Assembly: GCA_019244185.1 (NCBI GenBank)
Contig: JAFATB010000023.1
Coordinates: forward strand, 372,001 to 436,000
Reading direction: 5' to 3'
Source of the DNA: Acidobacteriota bacterium
GTDB lineage: Bacteria > Acidobacteriota > Thermoanaerobaculia > Gp7-AA8
DNA length: 64,000 bases
Both the position numbers and the translations under genes were made by a program. How positions within the stretch are numbered: position 1 is the first letter of the stretch; every line of letters begins with the position of its first letter. Positions 33,780 to 42,114 of this stretch are shown piece by piece. Below the pieces are notes generated by a model that made no database searches, was not told the origin of the DNA, and saw only the letters and a program-made list of their open reading frames with translations.

Positions 33780-34883
33780 TCAGCGCGAATCGATCATTCC
33801 GGCGATGTGCTCGGCGAACGAGAAGGAACACGTGAACCCCGGAGAGACGGCGTTCAGCACGTGCAGCGAGCGGTCGTCGCGCTCGATCACGAAGTCCATC
33901 TCGAGGGCGTTCCGGCGCGTGTCGTAGAGCTGCGCGCGCACGCCGGGCGTGCCCCAGCGCGTGTAGTCGGCGCGGCGCACGCCGGTGGCGAGGCGCGAGG
34001 CGAGCGTGACCAGATGCGCGCGGCTCATCTTGCGCAGCTCGGCCCACGCGTGCTGGCGCAGCTCGCGGTTCATGACGAGCAGTCGCGCGCCGGTGAGCCA
34101 GGGCGGGCGCGCGGTCGGGCCGATCTTCACGGTGCCGTCGACCTTCACGGTGAGGTGCACGCCGAGGAACGGGAAGCGCGGATCGGGGACGGGGTAGAGG
34201 TGCGTGCGCAGCGCGCCGGCCGGCTCGTTCGAGAGCACGTACGCGCCGCGGAACGGGAGCATGCGGTAGTGACGCGCGAAGCCGAACTGTTGCGCGATCG
34301 CGACGGCGCCGAGGCCGGCGGCGTTGACGACGAAGCCGGCGCCGTGGTGGCCGCTGAAGGGTGTGCCGAGGAGGACGTCGATGCCTTCGTCGCGCGCGTC
34401 GCGGAGGAGCGAGTCCATGACCGTGTGCGGATCGACGGTCGACGTCGTCGGCGACCAGATCGCGCGCTGGAACGCCTTCGCGCGCGGCTCGATGGCGCGC
34501 GCGTCGTCGGCGTCGATCATCGAGAGCTGCACGCCGTTCGCGACGCCGCGGCGATGGAGCTCGTCGAGACGCGGCAGTTCCTCCTCGCACGTCGCGAGCA
34601 CGAGCTTGCCGCACTGGCGGATGGCCAACTTGCGCTCGAGGCAGTACTGCGTCAGCAGCGCGTTGCCGGTGCGCGTGAAGCGTGCCTTCAGCGAGTCGGG
34701 CGAGTAGTAGAAGCCGGCGTGCAGGACGCCGCTGTTGCGGCCGCTCGCGTGCACGGCGACGCGCGGTTCTTTCTCGAGCACGACCACGCGCGCGCCGCGA
34801 TGGCGGCGTTTCAGCGCGCGTGCGACGGAGAGACCGATCACGCCGGCGCCGATGACGAGGAAGTCGGGCCGCGTCAGCGCCAC
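33780..34883 (-). CDS. lhgO: FAD-dependent oxidoreductase, L-2-hydroxyglutarate oxidase type
   Basis: A 367-residue DAO-family flavoprotein. The FAD motif is FLVIGAGVIGLSVARAL, and SGRNSGVLHAGFYYSPDSLKARF is the signature segment of LhgO (the usual form is HNSGVIHAG). LhgO oxidises L-2-hydroxyglutarate to 2-oxoglutarate and passes electrons to the quinone pool; other 2-hydroxy acids are possible. It starts with GTG at 34883, 10 bp inside the end of the SurA-like gene, so the two form an operon. It ends 13 bp from the DUF4157 gene. Confidence 0.85.
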   Translation of the reverse strand: MALTRPDFLVIGAGVIGLSVARALKRRHRGARVVVLEKEPRVAVHASGRNSGVLHAGFYYSPDSLKARFTRTGNALLTQYCLERKLAIRQCGKLVLATCEEELPRLDELHRRGVANGVQLSMIDADDARAIEPRAKAFQRAIWSPTTSTVDPHTVMDSLLRDARDEGIDVLLGTPFSGHHGAGFVVNAAGLGAVAIAQQFGFARHYRMLPFRGAYVLSNEPAGALRTHLYPVPDPRFPFLGVHLTVKVDGTVKIGPTARPPWLTGARLLVMNRELRQHAWAELRKMSRAHLVTLASRLATGVRRADYTRWGTPGVRAQLYDTRRNALEMDFVIERDDRSLHVLNAVSPGFTCSFSFAEHIAGMIDSR

Positions 34884-35500
34884 GCGTAGATGTCCACGTT
34901 CGCGCGGGCGCGCAGCTGCGTCGTCCACTTCTCGATCTCTTCCTGCAGCCGCGAGCTCTGCACCGCGGCGCGCACTTCCTCCCGCACCTGCGCCAGTGCG
35001 GGGATCGGCAGGCCGCGCTCGCGGCGCTGCGTCGCCCACGGGCCGCGGTAGTACGCGTCGATATCGTCGTTCGAGATGAACACCAGCGGCGCGAAGCGCT
35101 CCTTGATGTATGCCTCGACCTGCAGCTGCCGCTTCACGAGCGCGCGCAGCTCGTCGAGCGTCAGCTCCGCGCGCGCCAGCGCGGCGTTGAACTCCTCGAT
35201 CGACGCGAAGCGGCGCTGGATCTCGACGAGCCGCGCCTCGATGGTGTCGGCGGAGATGTCCTGCGCGCCGAAGCGCTCGACGTCGCGGTAGCGCAGCGCC
35301 TGCGCGATCAGCGCGTCGAGCACGTCGCGGCGGTAGTCGTCGTCGCTCTTCGCCGCGCGCGGAAAGAACCGCAGCTCGACCATCTGCGTGACTTCGCTGA
35401 CGGTGAGCACCTGCTGATCGACGATCGCCGCGATGCGGTCGACCGTCACCGCCGAAACCGGCAGCGCGGCGAGAACGAGGATGGCGAGCGCGCGCAGCAT
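34874..35500 (-). CDS. SurA-like periplasmic chaperone, N-terminal domain only
   Basis: A 208-residue exported protein. The signal peptide is MLRALAILVLAALPVSA, then VDRIAAIVDQQVLTVSEVTQM, the typical start of the SurA N-terminal domain, followed by helices and YIKERFAPLVFISNDDIDAYY. No parvulin (PPIase) domain is present, so it may chaperone outer-membrane or exported proteins without isomerase activity. AATAAT lies 9 bp before the ATG on the minus strand. It is followed by the lhgO-like gene (10-bp overlap) and is divergent from the double methyltransferase. Confidence 0.85.
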   Translation of the reverse strand: MLRALAILVLAALPVSAVTVDRIAAIVDQQVLTVSEVTQMVELRFFPRAAKSDDDYRRDVLDALIAQALRYRDVERFGAQDISADTIEARLVEIQRRFASIEEFNAALARAELTLDELRALVKRQLQVEAYIKERFAPLVFISNDDIDAYYRGPWATQRRERGLPIPALAQVREEVRAAVQSSRLQEEIEKWTTQLRARANVDIYAWR

Positions 35501-35572
35501 GCGGGTCCGATTATTCACGAAACGTCCGCGCGGGAGAATCGCCGCGGCGTTCGTGTATGGTGAGCCGCGAGC

Positions 35573-37564
35573 ATGCAACGGAGATCGGACCGCGCGCGCT
35601 GGGACCGCATCGCCCGCGTCGCGCCGTACTATGCCGTCCTCGCGCATCCGCGTTTCCTCGGCGACGTCGACGCCGCCTCGCTGCGCGCGTTCTTCGATTC
35701 CGGCGACGCGTACGTGAGCGACCTGCTGACGCGCGTGGCGACGTCGATCGGCGAGCGCGGACTGCAGACGGTGCTCGAATTCGGCTGCGGCCCCGGGCGG
35801 CTCGCGTGCGCGTTCGCGCGGCGCGGCTTCACCGTGACGGCGGTGGACGTGTCTCCGGCGATGCTCGCGCTGGCGCGGCAGAACGCGGAAGCGCGCAACC
35901 TGCGCGACATCGACTTCCGGCTCGTCGACGACTTCGAGCGCGGCGACGCGCGCTTCGATCTCGTGAACGTGACGCTCGTGCTCCAGCAGATGCCGCCCGA
36001 GCGCGGCCGCGACGTGCTGCGCGAGCTCGCGGCGCGTGTCGTGCCGGGCGGCTATCTCCACGCGCAGGTGCCGTTTCGCAGCGACCGCAGACTCGCGTCG
36101 CGCCTCGGCATCGCCGCGCGGCGCCGCGTTCCGGCGATCAATCGCGCGGTCAACCGCCTGCGCCATCGTGGCGGCGAGGTGCCGCTCCTCGCGCCGTACC
36201 TCTACTCGATGGACGACGTGCTGCGCATCCTGCGCGAGGGCGCGCTCGACGTCCGCGCGGTCGAGCTGACGAAGGAGAACGAGCTCGAGGTCGCGACGAT
36301 CGTCGCGCGCCGGCACTATGAGCATGCATTCGCGCACGCCACGCCGGCGGAAGAGCAAACGTCCCGCGATGATGCTCCGGCGGCGGACGCGATCGACGTG
36401 CGCGAACTGATTCGCACGATTCCGATCGAGGAGCTCAATCGCCGTGCCGAGGAGTACTTCGCGACGACGGAATCGTTCGAGGCGCAGCTCGCGAAGCCGT
36501 TCTCGAGTCCCGCGGACGCGCCGCCGATGCTGATGAGCCTCGGCGCGTTGCTGCACGGTCTGCAGCTGTTGCCGGGACACGACGTGCTCGACTTCGGCGC
36601 CGGTACCGGCTGGCTGTCCGGACATCTCACGCGCATGGGCTGCCGGATGATTCTCGCCGACGTTTCGGAGACGGCGCTGCGCGTCGCGCGCGAGCACTTC
36701 GAGCGCATCGGTCTGATGGCGCTGCCGAACGCGCCACGGTTTCTGCATTACGACGGCGCGCGGATCGGGCTGCCTGACGCGAGCGTCGATCGCGTCGTTT
36801 GTTTCGACGCCTTTCATCACGTGCCGAACCCGGACGCCGTGCTGCGCGAGTTCGGGCGGATTCTGCGGCCCGGCGGCATCGCCGGCTTCTGCGAGCCGGG
36901 GCCGAATCATTCGCGCTCGCCGCAGTCGCAGTACGAGATGCGCACGTACGGCGTCATCGAGAACGACGTCGACCTCGACGCGATCTGGAACGACGCGCGC
37001 GCGAGCGGCTTCGCGGACCTCGAGGTCGCGGCGTTCAACGGCGATCCGCCGCGCATGCCGCTCGAGCGGTTCGAGGAAATCTTCCGCGGCGGCGAGGCGC
37101 TCGCGAATGCCGCGCATGCGATGCGGCGCTTCCTCGAAAGCACGCGCGTGTTCTTTCTGCGCGCCGCGGGCGAGGCGTGCGTCGACAGCCGCACCGCCTC
37201 CGCGCTCGCGTGCGACCTTCGCGTGGCGCTGCGCGACGCGCCGCGTGCGGGTGCGCCGATCGCGGTGCGCGCGACGGTCATGAATACGGGGACGGCGACG
37301 TGGCTGCCGTCGGCGACGATTCCCGGCGGCGTGTCCCTCGGCTGTCATCTGTACGCGAACGGCGCGTTGCTGCGGCACGACTACCATCGCATCGCGTTCG
37401 ATCGCGAGCTCGCGCCGGGCGAGAAAGTGATCGTCGACGGCGAGCTGCCCCCGCTCGACGCCGGTGTGTACGAGCTCGAATTCGACTGCGTCGCCGCGGG
37501 CGTCGCGTGGTTCGCGCAGGTCGGCTCAGCGCCGGCGCGCGTGCGGGTCGACGTCCGCGGCTAA
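35573..37564 (+). CDS. Fused double SAM methyltransferase with Ig-like C-terminus
   Basis: A 663-residue protein with two class I methyltransferase domains. The first (about 1-250) has VLEFGCGPGRLACAFA (67-82) and AVDVSPAMLALARQ. The second (about 300-500) has VLDFGAGTGWLSGHL (338-352), VVCFDAFHHVPNPDAVLREF and a CEPGPNHSRS segment. The last 110 residues form a beta domain (APIAVRATVMNTGTATW, then LPPLDAGVYELEFDCV) like the NBR1/CARDB Ig-like domains that bind partners or carbohydrates. Substrates are unknown; a two-step modification of a sugar or lipid carrier is possible. TATGGT lies 11 bp before the ATG. Confidence 0.85.
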   Translation: MQRRSDRARWDRIARVAPYYAVLAHPRFLGDVDAASLRAFFDSGDAYVSDLLTRVATSIGERGLQTVLEFGCGPGRLACAFARRGFTVTAVDVSPAMLALARQNAEARNLRDIDFRLVDDFERGDARFDLVNVTLVLQQMPPERGRDVLRELAARVVPGGYLHAQVPFRSDRRLASRLGIAARRRVPAINRAVNRLRHRGGEVPLLAPYLYSMDDVLRILREGALDVRAVELTKENELEVATIVARRHYEHAFAHATPAEEQTSRDDAPAADAIDVRELIRTIPIEELNRRAEEYFATTESFEAQLAKPFSSPADAPPMLMSLGALLHGLQLLPGHDVLDFGAGTGWLSGHLTRMGCRMILADVSETALRVAREHFERIGLMALPNAPRFLHYDGARIGLPDASVDRVVCFDAFHHVPNPDAVLREFGRILRPGGIAGFCEPGPNHSRSPQSQYEMRTYGVIENDVDLDAIWNDARASGFADLEVAAFNGDPPRMPLERFEEIFRGGEALANAAHAMRRFLESTRVFFLRAAGEACVDSRTASALACDLRVALRDAPRAGAPIAVRATVMNTGTATWLPSATIPGGVSLGCHLYANGALLRHDYHRIAFDRELAPGEKVIVDGELPPLDAGVYELEFDCVAAGVAWFAQVGSAPARVRVDVRG

Positions 37565-37594
37565 CCACTCGCGTCGCCGCCAGTCCAAGGGAAC

Positions 37595-38179
37595 ATGCGC
37601 ATCGCGAAGATGGCTCTCGTCCTCACTCTGCTCGCCGGCGTCGCCTCCGCGGCCTCCTCACGGATGGCGTATCTCTACAAGCACAACGGCCACTCCACGA
37701 TCTCGGCGAACGGCATGTCGCTGCACTCCGTCGTACGGAACGCGGAGCGGTGGGACGGCGACTTCATCTGGGCGCACGTCGACGGGCAGTCGTACGTCAT
37801 CCGCGACCGCGGCGTCCTCGACGAGGCCGCGCGTATCTACGACGCCGCGGACGCCGGTGCACCGGCGGTCGAAGACGCGGCGCGCAAGCTGCGCCCGCTG
37901 GAGGAGCGCGTCGACGACCTCGACGAGCAGATCGACGACGTCAGCGATTCGCTCGACGACGAGTCGCTGTCCGACGCCGAGCGCGAGCGCCTGGAGACGA
38001 AACTCCGCGAGCTCGAGCGCCAGCAGCGCGACGCGGAAGCGGAGATGCGGCCGGTCGAACGCGAGAGCGAGCGGCTCGAGCGCGAGCACGATCGCATCGA
38101 AGACGAGGCCGACGCGCAGCTCGAAGCGCTCGTGCGCCGCGCCATCGCGAACGACCGCGCCGAGAAGGTCGCCGACTGA
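37595..38179 (+). CDS. Exported coiled-coil protein
   Basis: A 194-residue protein. The signal peptide MRIAKMALVLTLLAGVASAA is followed by a short beta segment (MAYLYKHNGHSTIS, DFIWAHVDGQSYVI), then a long charged coiled coil from about 95 to 185, with heptads such as LEERVDDLDEQIDDV and ERERLETKLRELERQ. It is strongly acidic and Arg-rich. The family is unknown; a structural or binding role in the periplasm is likely. AAGGGA precedes the ATG. It is convergent with the carbonic anhydrase gene. Confidence 0.75.
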   Translation: MRIAKMALVLTLLAGVASAASSRMAYLYKHNGHSTISANGMSLHSVVRNAERWDGDFIWAHVDGQSYVIRDRGVLDEAARIYDAADAGAPAVEDAARKLRPLEERVDDLDEQIDDVSDSLDDESLSDAERERLETKLRELERQQRDAEAEMRPVERESERLEREHDRIEDEADAQLEALVRRAIANDRAEKVAD

Positions 38180-38188
38180 GCGCGGCCG

Positions 38189-38824
38189 CTACGGCGTCCG
38201 GCTCGCGCGCGCATCCGCGAGTTCACTCTCCGCGGTAATGCAGAGATCGAGATCGCGCAGCAGGCCGTCGGCGATGTCGTAGATCCAGCCGTGTACGGCG
38301 AGCTTCTGCCCGCGCGCCCACGCGTCGCGCACGATCGTCGTCTGGCTCACGTTCACGACCTGCTCGACCACGTTCAGCTCGCAGAGGCGCCGGTGCCGCG
38401 CGCGTTCGTCGGCGAGCGTCTCGAGCTCCGCGGCGTGCTTCCAGCGCACGTCCTGCACGTGGCGCAGCCAGTTGTCGATGAGCCCCAGCGAGTCGCCGCG
38501 AAGCGCGCCGAGGACGCCGCCGCAGCCGTAGTGGCCGCAGACGATGATGTGCTCGACACGCAGCACCTCGACCGCGAACTGGATCGTCGACAGGCAATTC
38601 AGATCCGTGTGCACGACGACGTTCGCCACGTTGCGGTGCACGAACATCTCGCCCGGCAACAGGCCGACGATCTGGTTCGCCGGCACGCGGCTGTCCGAGC
38701 AGCCGATCCAGAGATAGTCCGGCGCCTGCTGCCGCGCGAGGCGGCTGAAGAACTCCGGGTCCTGCCGCGTCATCTCGGCGGCCCAGCTGCGGTTCTGCGT
38801 GAGGAGGTTCTGAAGACGCGGCAT
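38189..38824 (-). CDS. can: Beta-class carbonic anhydrase
   Basis: A 211-residue zinc enzyme that interconverts CO2 and bicarbonate. The zinc ligands and active-site pair fall at the same numbers as in E. coli Can: C42, D44 and R46 (CSDSRVP), H98 and C101 (HYGCGG). The length fits the family. TAGAAT (38834-38839, minus strand) lies 9 bp before the ATG, another leaderless-type start. Confidence 0.95.
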   Translation of the reverse strand: MPRLQNLLTQNRSWAAEMTRQDPEFFSRLARQQAPDYLWIGCSDSRVPANQIVGLLPGEMFVHRNVANVVVHTDLNCLSTIQFAVEVLRVEHIIVCGHYGCGGVLGALRGDSLGLIDNWLRHVQDVRWKHAAELETLADERARHRRLCELNVVEQVVNVSQTTIVRDAWARGQKLAVHGWIYDIADGLLRDLDLCITAESELADARASRTP

Positions 38825-38833
38825 GCGCGCGCG

Positions 38834-38839
38834 ATTCTA
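38834..38839 (-). promoter_or_regulatory. Candidate -10 hexamer TAGAAT, 9 bp before can
   Basis: TAGAAT on the minus strand, followed by nine bases of alternating C and G and then the ATG at 38824. No Shine-Dalgarno is present. Confidence 0.45.
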
Positions 38840-38874
38840 GTGCGCGTGCGCCGATCGCGTCACTGCCGATCGCG

Positions 38875-40269
38875 TCACTGCGAATGCACCGGCGGCGTGC
38901 CCGCCGTCAGAAACGCGCGCAGGATCTCCATGCGATGCGGGCCGAAGACGTCGCGGATCGCCGGCGAGATCGCGTAGCGCGTGTTCGGTCCCTCTTCGCC
39001 GTCTTCCATGCGCAGCTCGGTGATCTGCTGATGACCTTCCGCCGGATGCGGGAACTGGACCTGTGCGCCGACGCTGCCGCCCATGAAGTGGCATCCCATG
39101 CAGTTCTGCGATTCGGCGCGCGCGAGGAGATCGAACGGCGCGAGCGGACTGTGGAGCTGCTGGAGGATCGCCTTCAGGTCGTTGTTGAACTGGATGCCTT
39201 CGTCGGTCGAGAGGCCGTTGAGATAGAAGCGCGTGGCGAGAAAGCCGCTGCCGTCGCCGTCGGGATCGGCGTCGCCCGCGAGGAACTCCGGAGGGATGCG
39301 CATGAAGTAGAGGTTCACGTCGTTCGTCGCAAGCGTGGGGACGTTCTCCAGGAACGCCGCGCGCAGCCGCCGCGCGCGATCCGACTGATCGTGCGAGTCG
39401 AACAGCGGCGCGAACGGCAGGTTCTCCAGCACGTCCGGCGCGAACCAGAGCCTGCACGCGCCGCGCGTGCAGTCGTCCATCACGCGGAACTGCGTGAAGT
39501 TCACCACGAGCGTCGCGTCGTTGCCCTGCATCGTCCGCACGCCGGCCGGCGCGTGGCGATAGTGATGGGGATGGATCACCGGCTCGTAGCCGGCGATGCC
39601 GTCGAAGAAGAAGCGCTCGACGCGCGCGCGGCGCTCCGCGAGCGAGTCCACGGTCGAGAGATCCGCCCAGAACTGCGCGGCCGCGCGGCAGCCGGTGAGT
39701 CCCATCTCCGGGTGCGGATTCGGCAGCACCGCCTCGAAGATGATGTGCAGCGTCGGCAGCGGCTGCGGCGCGATGCGCGCGAAGACGATGCGGTATTCGC
39801 CGCAATGCGCGCCCGCGGGATCGGCGAGATCGAAGCGGTTCGTGACCGCGATCGGGATGAAGTCCTCGTCGCGAAACGCGGCCGTGGCGAGCAGGCCTTC
39901 CGATGCCGGACAGCGGCGCGGCAATCCGTTCAACGAGGTCCGGCCGCCGGTGTGCTCGTCGTCGCAGTGCGGCATCGACGCGTCGAGTCCCGGCTTCGGA
40001 TTGCCGGTATCGAACCACTGCCGGTACAACGCCTCGGCCGTCATGTCCGGCGCGCTGCTGCGCGCGATCAGCGTCTCCAGCACGCGCTGGAAACGAAAGT
40101 GGACCAGCATCGACTTGTCGGTGATGACGAACGAGCGCTCGAGCGACAGCGGCGCGGGACCGCGCGGCGTCACCGACCGCCGTTTCGCGCCGACGGCGAC
40201 GAAGAGGAGAAGCAGGGCGAGCGCGATGCGGAGCACGCGATGACCGCGTGAGGTCTGTGCGACGTTCAT
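38875..40269 (-). CDS. Exported protein with a CxxCH motif, function unknown
   Basis: A 464-residue exported protein with an N-terminal signal segment (HRVLRIALALLLLFVAVGA). A long unrecognised domain with several cysteines follows (MPHCDDEHTGG, LPRRCPASEG, GAHCGEYR, DDCTRGACRLWF). Near the C-terminus, CMGCHFMGG gives one CxxCH, the attachment motif of c-type haem, though a metal or structural role is also possible. DADPDGDGSGF resembles a calcium-binding loop. The start is the ATG of MNVAQTS; a GTG 15 bases upstream is an alternative. It lies 180 bp from the divergent hrcA gene. Confidence 0.7.
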   Translation of the reverse strand: MNVAQTSRGHRVLRIALALLLLFVAVGAKRRSVTPRGPAPLSLERSFVITDKSMLVHFRFQRVLETLIARSSAPDMTAEALYRQWFDTGNPKPGLDASMPHCDDEHTGGRTSLNGLPRRCPASEGLLATAAFRDEDFIPIAVTNRFDLADPAGAHCGEYRIVFARIAPQPLPTLHIIFEAVLPNPHPEMGLTGCRAAAQFWADLSTVDSLAERRARVERFFFDGIAGYEPVIHPHHYRHAPAGVRTMQGNDATLVVNFTQFRVMDDCTRGACRLWFAPDVLENLPFAPLFDSHDQSDRARRLRAAFLENVPTLATNDVNLYFMRIPPEFLAGDADPDGDGSGFLATRFYLNGLSTDEGIQFNNDLKAILQQLHSPLAPFDLLARAESQNCMGCHFMGGSVGAQVQFPHPAEGHQQITELRMEDGEEGPNTRYAISPAIRDVFGPHRMEILRAFLTAGTPPVHSQ

Positions 40270-40380
40270 GGCTTGTGAGCGCACGGTAGCACGCGGTCAC
40301 GGCCGAGCCGGCGTGCGTTGCCGGAAGTTGACACGAGTGCATCGCCGCCGACGCGCGAAGCGCCCGCGCACCCGCGGGAG

Positions 40381-40410
40381 TTGACATCGCCCAACGCGTG
40401 TTCCTACAGT
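40381..40410 (+). promoter_or_regulatory. Sigma-70 type promoter of the hrcA-grpE-dnaK-dnaJ operon
   Basis: TTGACA (40381-40386), an 18-bp spacer, then TACAGT (40405-40410). The predicted start site is near 40417, inside the CIRCE element, so HrcA bound there would block transcription initiation. This is the clearest -35/-10 pair in the window. Confidence 0.75.
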
Positions 40411-40413
40411 GAC

Positions 40414-40440
40414 CTGGCACTCCGCAGCTTCGAGTGCCAG
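40414..40440. promoter_or_regulatory. CIRCE operator (HrcA binding site)
   Basis: CTGGCACTC, nine bases, GAGTGCCAG: a perfect 9-bp inverted repeat with the fixed N9 spacer of CIRCE (the common form is TTAGCACTC-N9-GAGTGCTAA). It lies 11 bp upstream of the hrcA ATG and overlaps the predicted transcription start. The outer bases are shifted to G/C as in other high-GC bacteria. Confidence 0.92.
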
Positions 40441-40450
40441 GCGCACTCCG

Positions 40451-41515
40451 ATGCCGGCGAAACACGACTTTCACGAGCTCGACCTCGACCCGCGCGCCCG
40501 CGAGGTGCTGCGCGAGATCGTCATGCAGCACATCGAGTCCGGCGACGCGATCAGCTCGCGCACGCTGGCGAAGTGCGGCCGCTTCGACCTTTCCCCCGCG
40601 AGCCTGCGCAACGTGATGGCCGATCTCGAAGACCTCGGCTACCTCGCGCAGCCGCACACGTCGGCCGGCCGCGTGCCGACCGATCGCGGCTATCGCTTCT
40701 TCATCAACCACCTGATGAAGTCGCGGTCGCTTTCGGCGCGCGAGCGCGAGGTCATCGACGATCAGGTCAGCCACGCCCACGAGATCGACGAGGTGCTGCA
40801 CCTCGCCTCGAACCTGCTGTGGAAGCTCAGCGATCAGGTCGGCGTCGTCTTCATGCCGACGCTGCTGCAGTTCGCCATCCGCTCGATGGATTTCGTCCTC
40901 GTCGCCGAGAACAAGATCATGTGCATCCTCGTCGGCGTGAACGGCGTGGTGGTGAACAAGATCGTCGAGACGCGCTTCCGCTTCACGCGCGACGAGCTCG
41001 AGAAGATCAGCCGCTTCAGCACCGCCGAGTTCTCCGGCTGCACGCTCGACCTCGTGCGGCGCCGCCTCGTGCGCATGACCGAGCAGGAGCGCGCGCAGCA
41101 CGACGAGATGCTGCAGAAGACGATCTCCCTCGGCATCGAGGCGGTGAACGCGCCGATCGACCACGACCTCTACGTCGAGGGCGCGGAGTCGATCCTCAAC
41201 AAGCCGGAGTTCGCCGACGCGGCGCTGCTGCGCAAGACCTTTCTCGCGCTGCAGGAGAAGGAACGGCTCGTCGAGATCCTCGAGTCCTGCCTGCAGGCCG
41301 AGGGGCTGCAGATTCTCGTCGGGAGCGAGAGCGACTTCACAGGGGATCACAACTTCAGTATCGTCGCTCGCCGGTACGGTTCGCAGTCCACCCCCAACGG
41401 CATGGTGGCCATCATCGGTCCCATGCGCATGGAGTACGCGCGCATGGCGCCGCTGGTCGATTACCTCGGCCGCGCGCTCAGCCGCAAGATCGAAGAACAG
41501 GAGCAGCCACGCTGA
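40451..41515 (+). CDS. hrcA: Heat-inducible transcription repressor HrcA
   Basis: A 354-residue repressor that binds CIRCE and is kept active by GroEL in characterised systems. The N-terminal winged-helix region has GDAISSRTLAKCGRFDLSPASLRNVMADLEDLGYLAQPHTSAGRVPTDRGYR, the family hallmark, and the C-terminus has NFSIVARRYG and IIGPMRMEYARMAPLVDYL. The ATG at 40451 follows the CIRCE element by 11 bp. It is the first gene of the heat-shock operon and overlaps grpE by 1 bp (TGATG). Confidence 0.95.
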   Translation: MPAKHDFHELDLDPRAREVLREIVMQHIESGDAISSRTLAKCGRFDLSPASLRNVMADLEDLGYLAQPHTSAGRVPTDRGYRFFINHLMKSRSLSAREREVIDDQVSHAHEIDEVLHLASNLLWKLSDQVGVVFMPTLLQFAIRSMDFVLVAENKIMCILVGVNGVVVNKIVETRFRFTRDELEKISRFSTAEFSGCTLDLVRRRLVRMTEQERAQHDEMLQKTISLGIEAVNAPIDHDLYVEGAESILNKPEFADAALLRKTFLALQEKERLVEILESCLQAEGLQILVGSESDFTGDHNFSIVARRYGSQSTPNGMVAIIGPMRMEYARMAPLVDYLGRALSRKIEEQEQPR

Positions 41516-42102
41516 TGGACGAGAACAGACGCAACGGCGAAGAGGCCGAGGACGGCGCCTACGTGATCGAAGACACGGGCGGCTCGATCGAAGAGCTCGA
41601 GGCGGAGATGGAAGCGACCGCGCAGGAAGCCGCCGGCAGCGCGCCCGCCGGCGACGGCGGGTCGTCGCAGGAAGGCGAATACCGCGACCGCTACCTCCGC
41701 GCGCTCGCCGATTTCGAAAACTTCCGGAGACGCTCCGAACGGGAGAAAGCGGACTTCTATAAATATGCCGTGACGGGGCTCATGAAAGAGCTCCTTCCGG
41801 TGCTCGACAATTTCGACCGCGCGCTCGAGCACGTGGACGAGAACGACGAAGTGCACAAAGGCGTGCTGCTGATCTACAAACAGCTCTCCGGCGTGCTGCA
41901 GCGCAACGGCCTGCGCACGATCGACGAGGCCAACGTGCCGTTCGACCCGAACATCCACGAGGCCGTCGTGCGCGATGAAGACGACTCGGTCCCGTCGCAC
42001 ACGGTCGTGGCGGTGATGCAGAAGGGCTACTTTCTCAACGACCGGCTGCTGCGTCCCGCGCTCGTGAAAGTGGCCGTCGGAGGACCCGAGCGAGCCGCCT
42101 AG
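41515..42102 (+). CDS. grpE: Nucleotide exchange factor GrpE
   Basis: A 195-residue cofactor that releases ADP from DnaK. It has a disordered acidic N-terminus (about 1-55), a long helix with YLRALADFENFRRRSEREK, and the C-terminal beta domain with VPFDPNIHEAVV and VVAVMQKGYFLNDRLLRPALVKVA. It is translated from an ATG that overlaps the hrcA stop. dnaK follows after 12 bp. Confidence 0.95.
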   Translation: MDENRRNGEEAEDGAYVIEDTGGSIEELEAEMEATAQEAAGSAPAGDGGSSQEGEYRDRYLRALADFENFRRRSEREKADFYKYAVTGLMKELLPVLDNFDRALEHVDENDEVHKGVLLIYKQLSGVLQRNGLRTIDEANVPFDPNIHEAVVRDEDDSVPSHTVVAVMQKGYFLNDRLLRPALVKVAVGGPERAA

Positions 42103-42114
42103 CGGTTCGATCCA

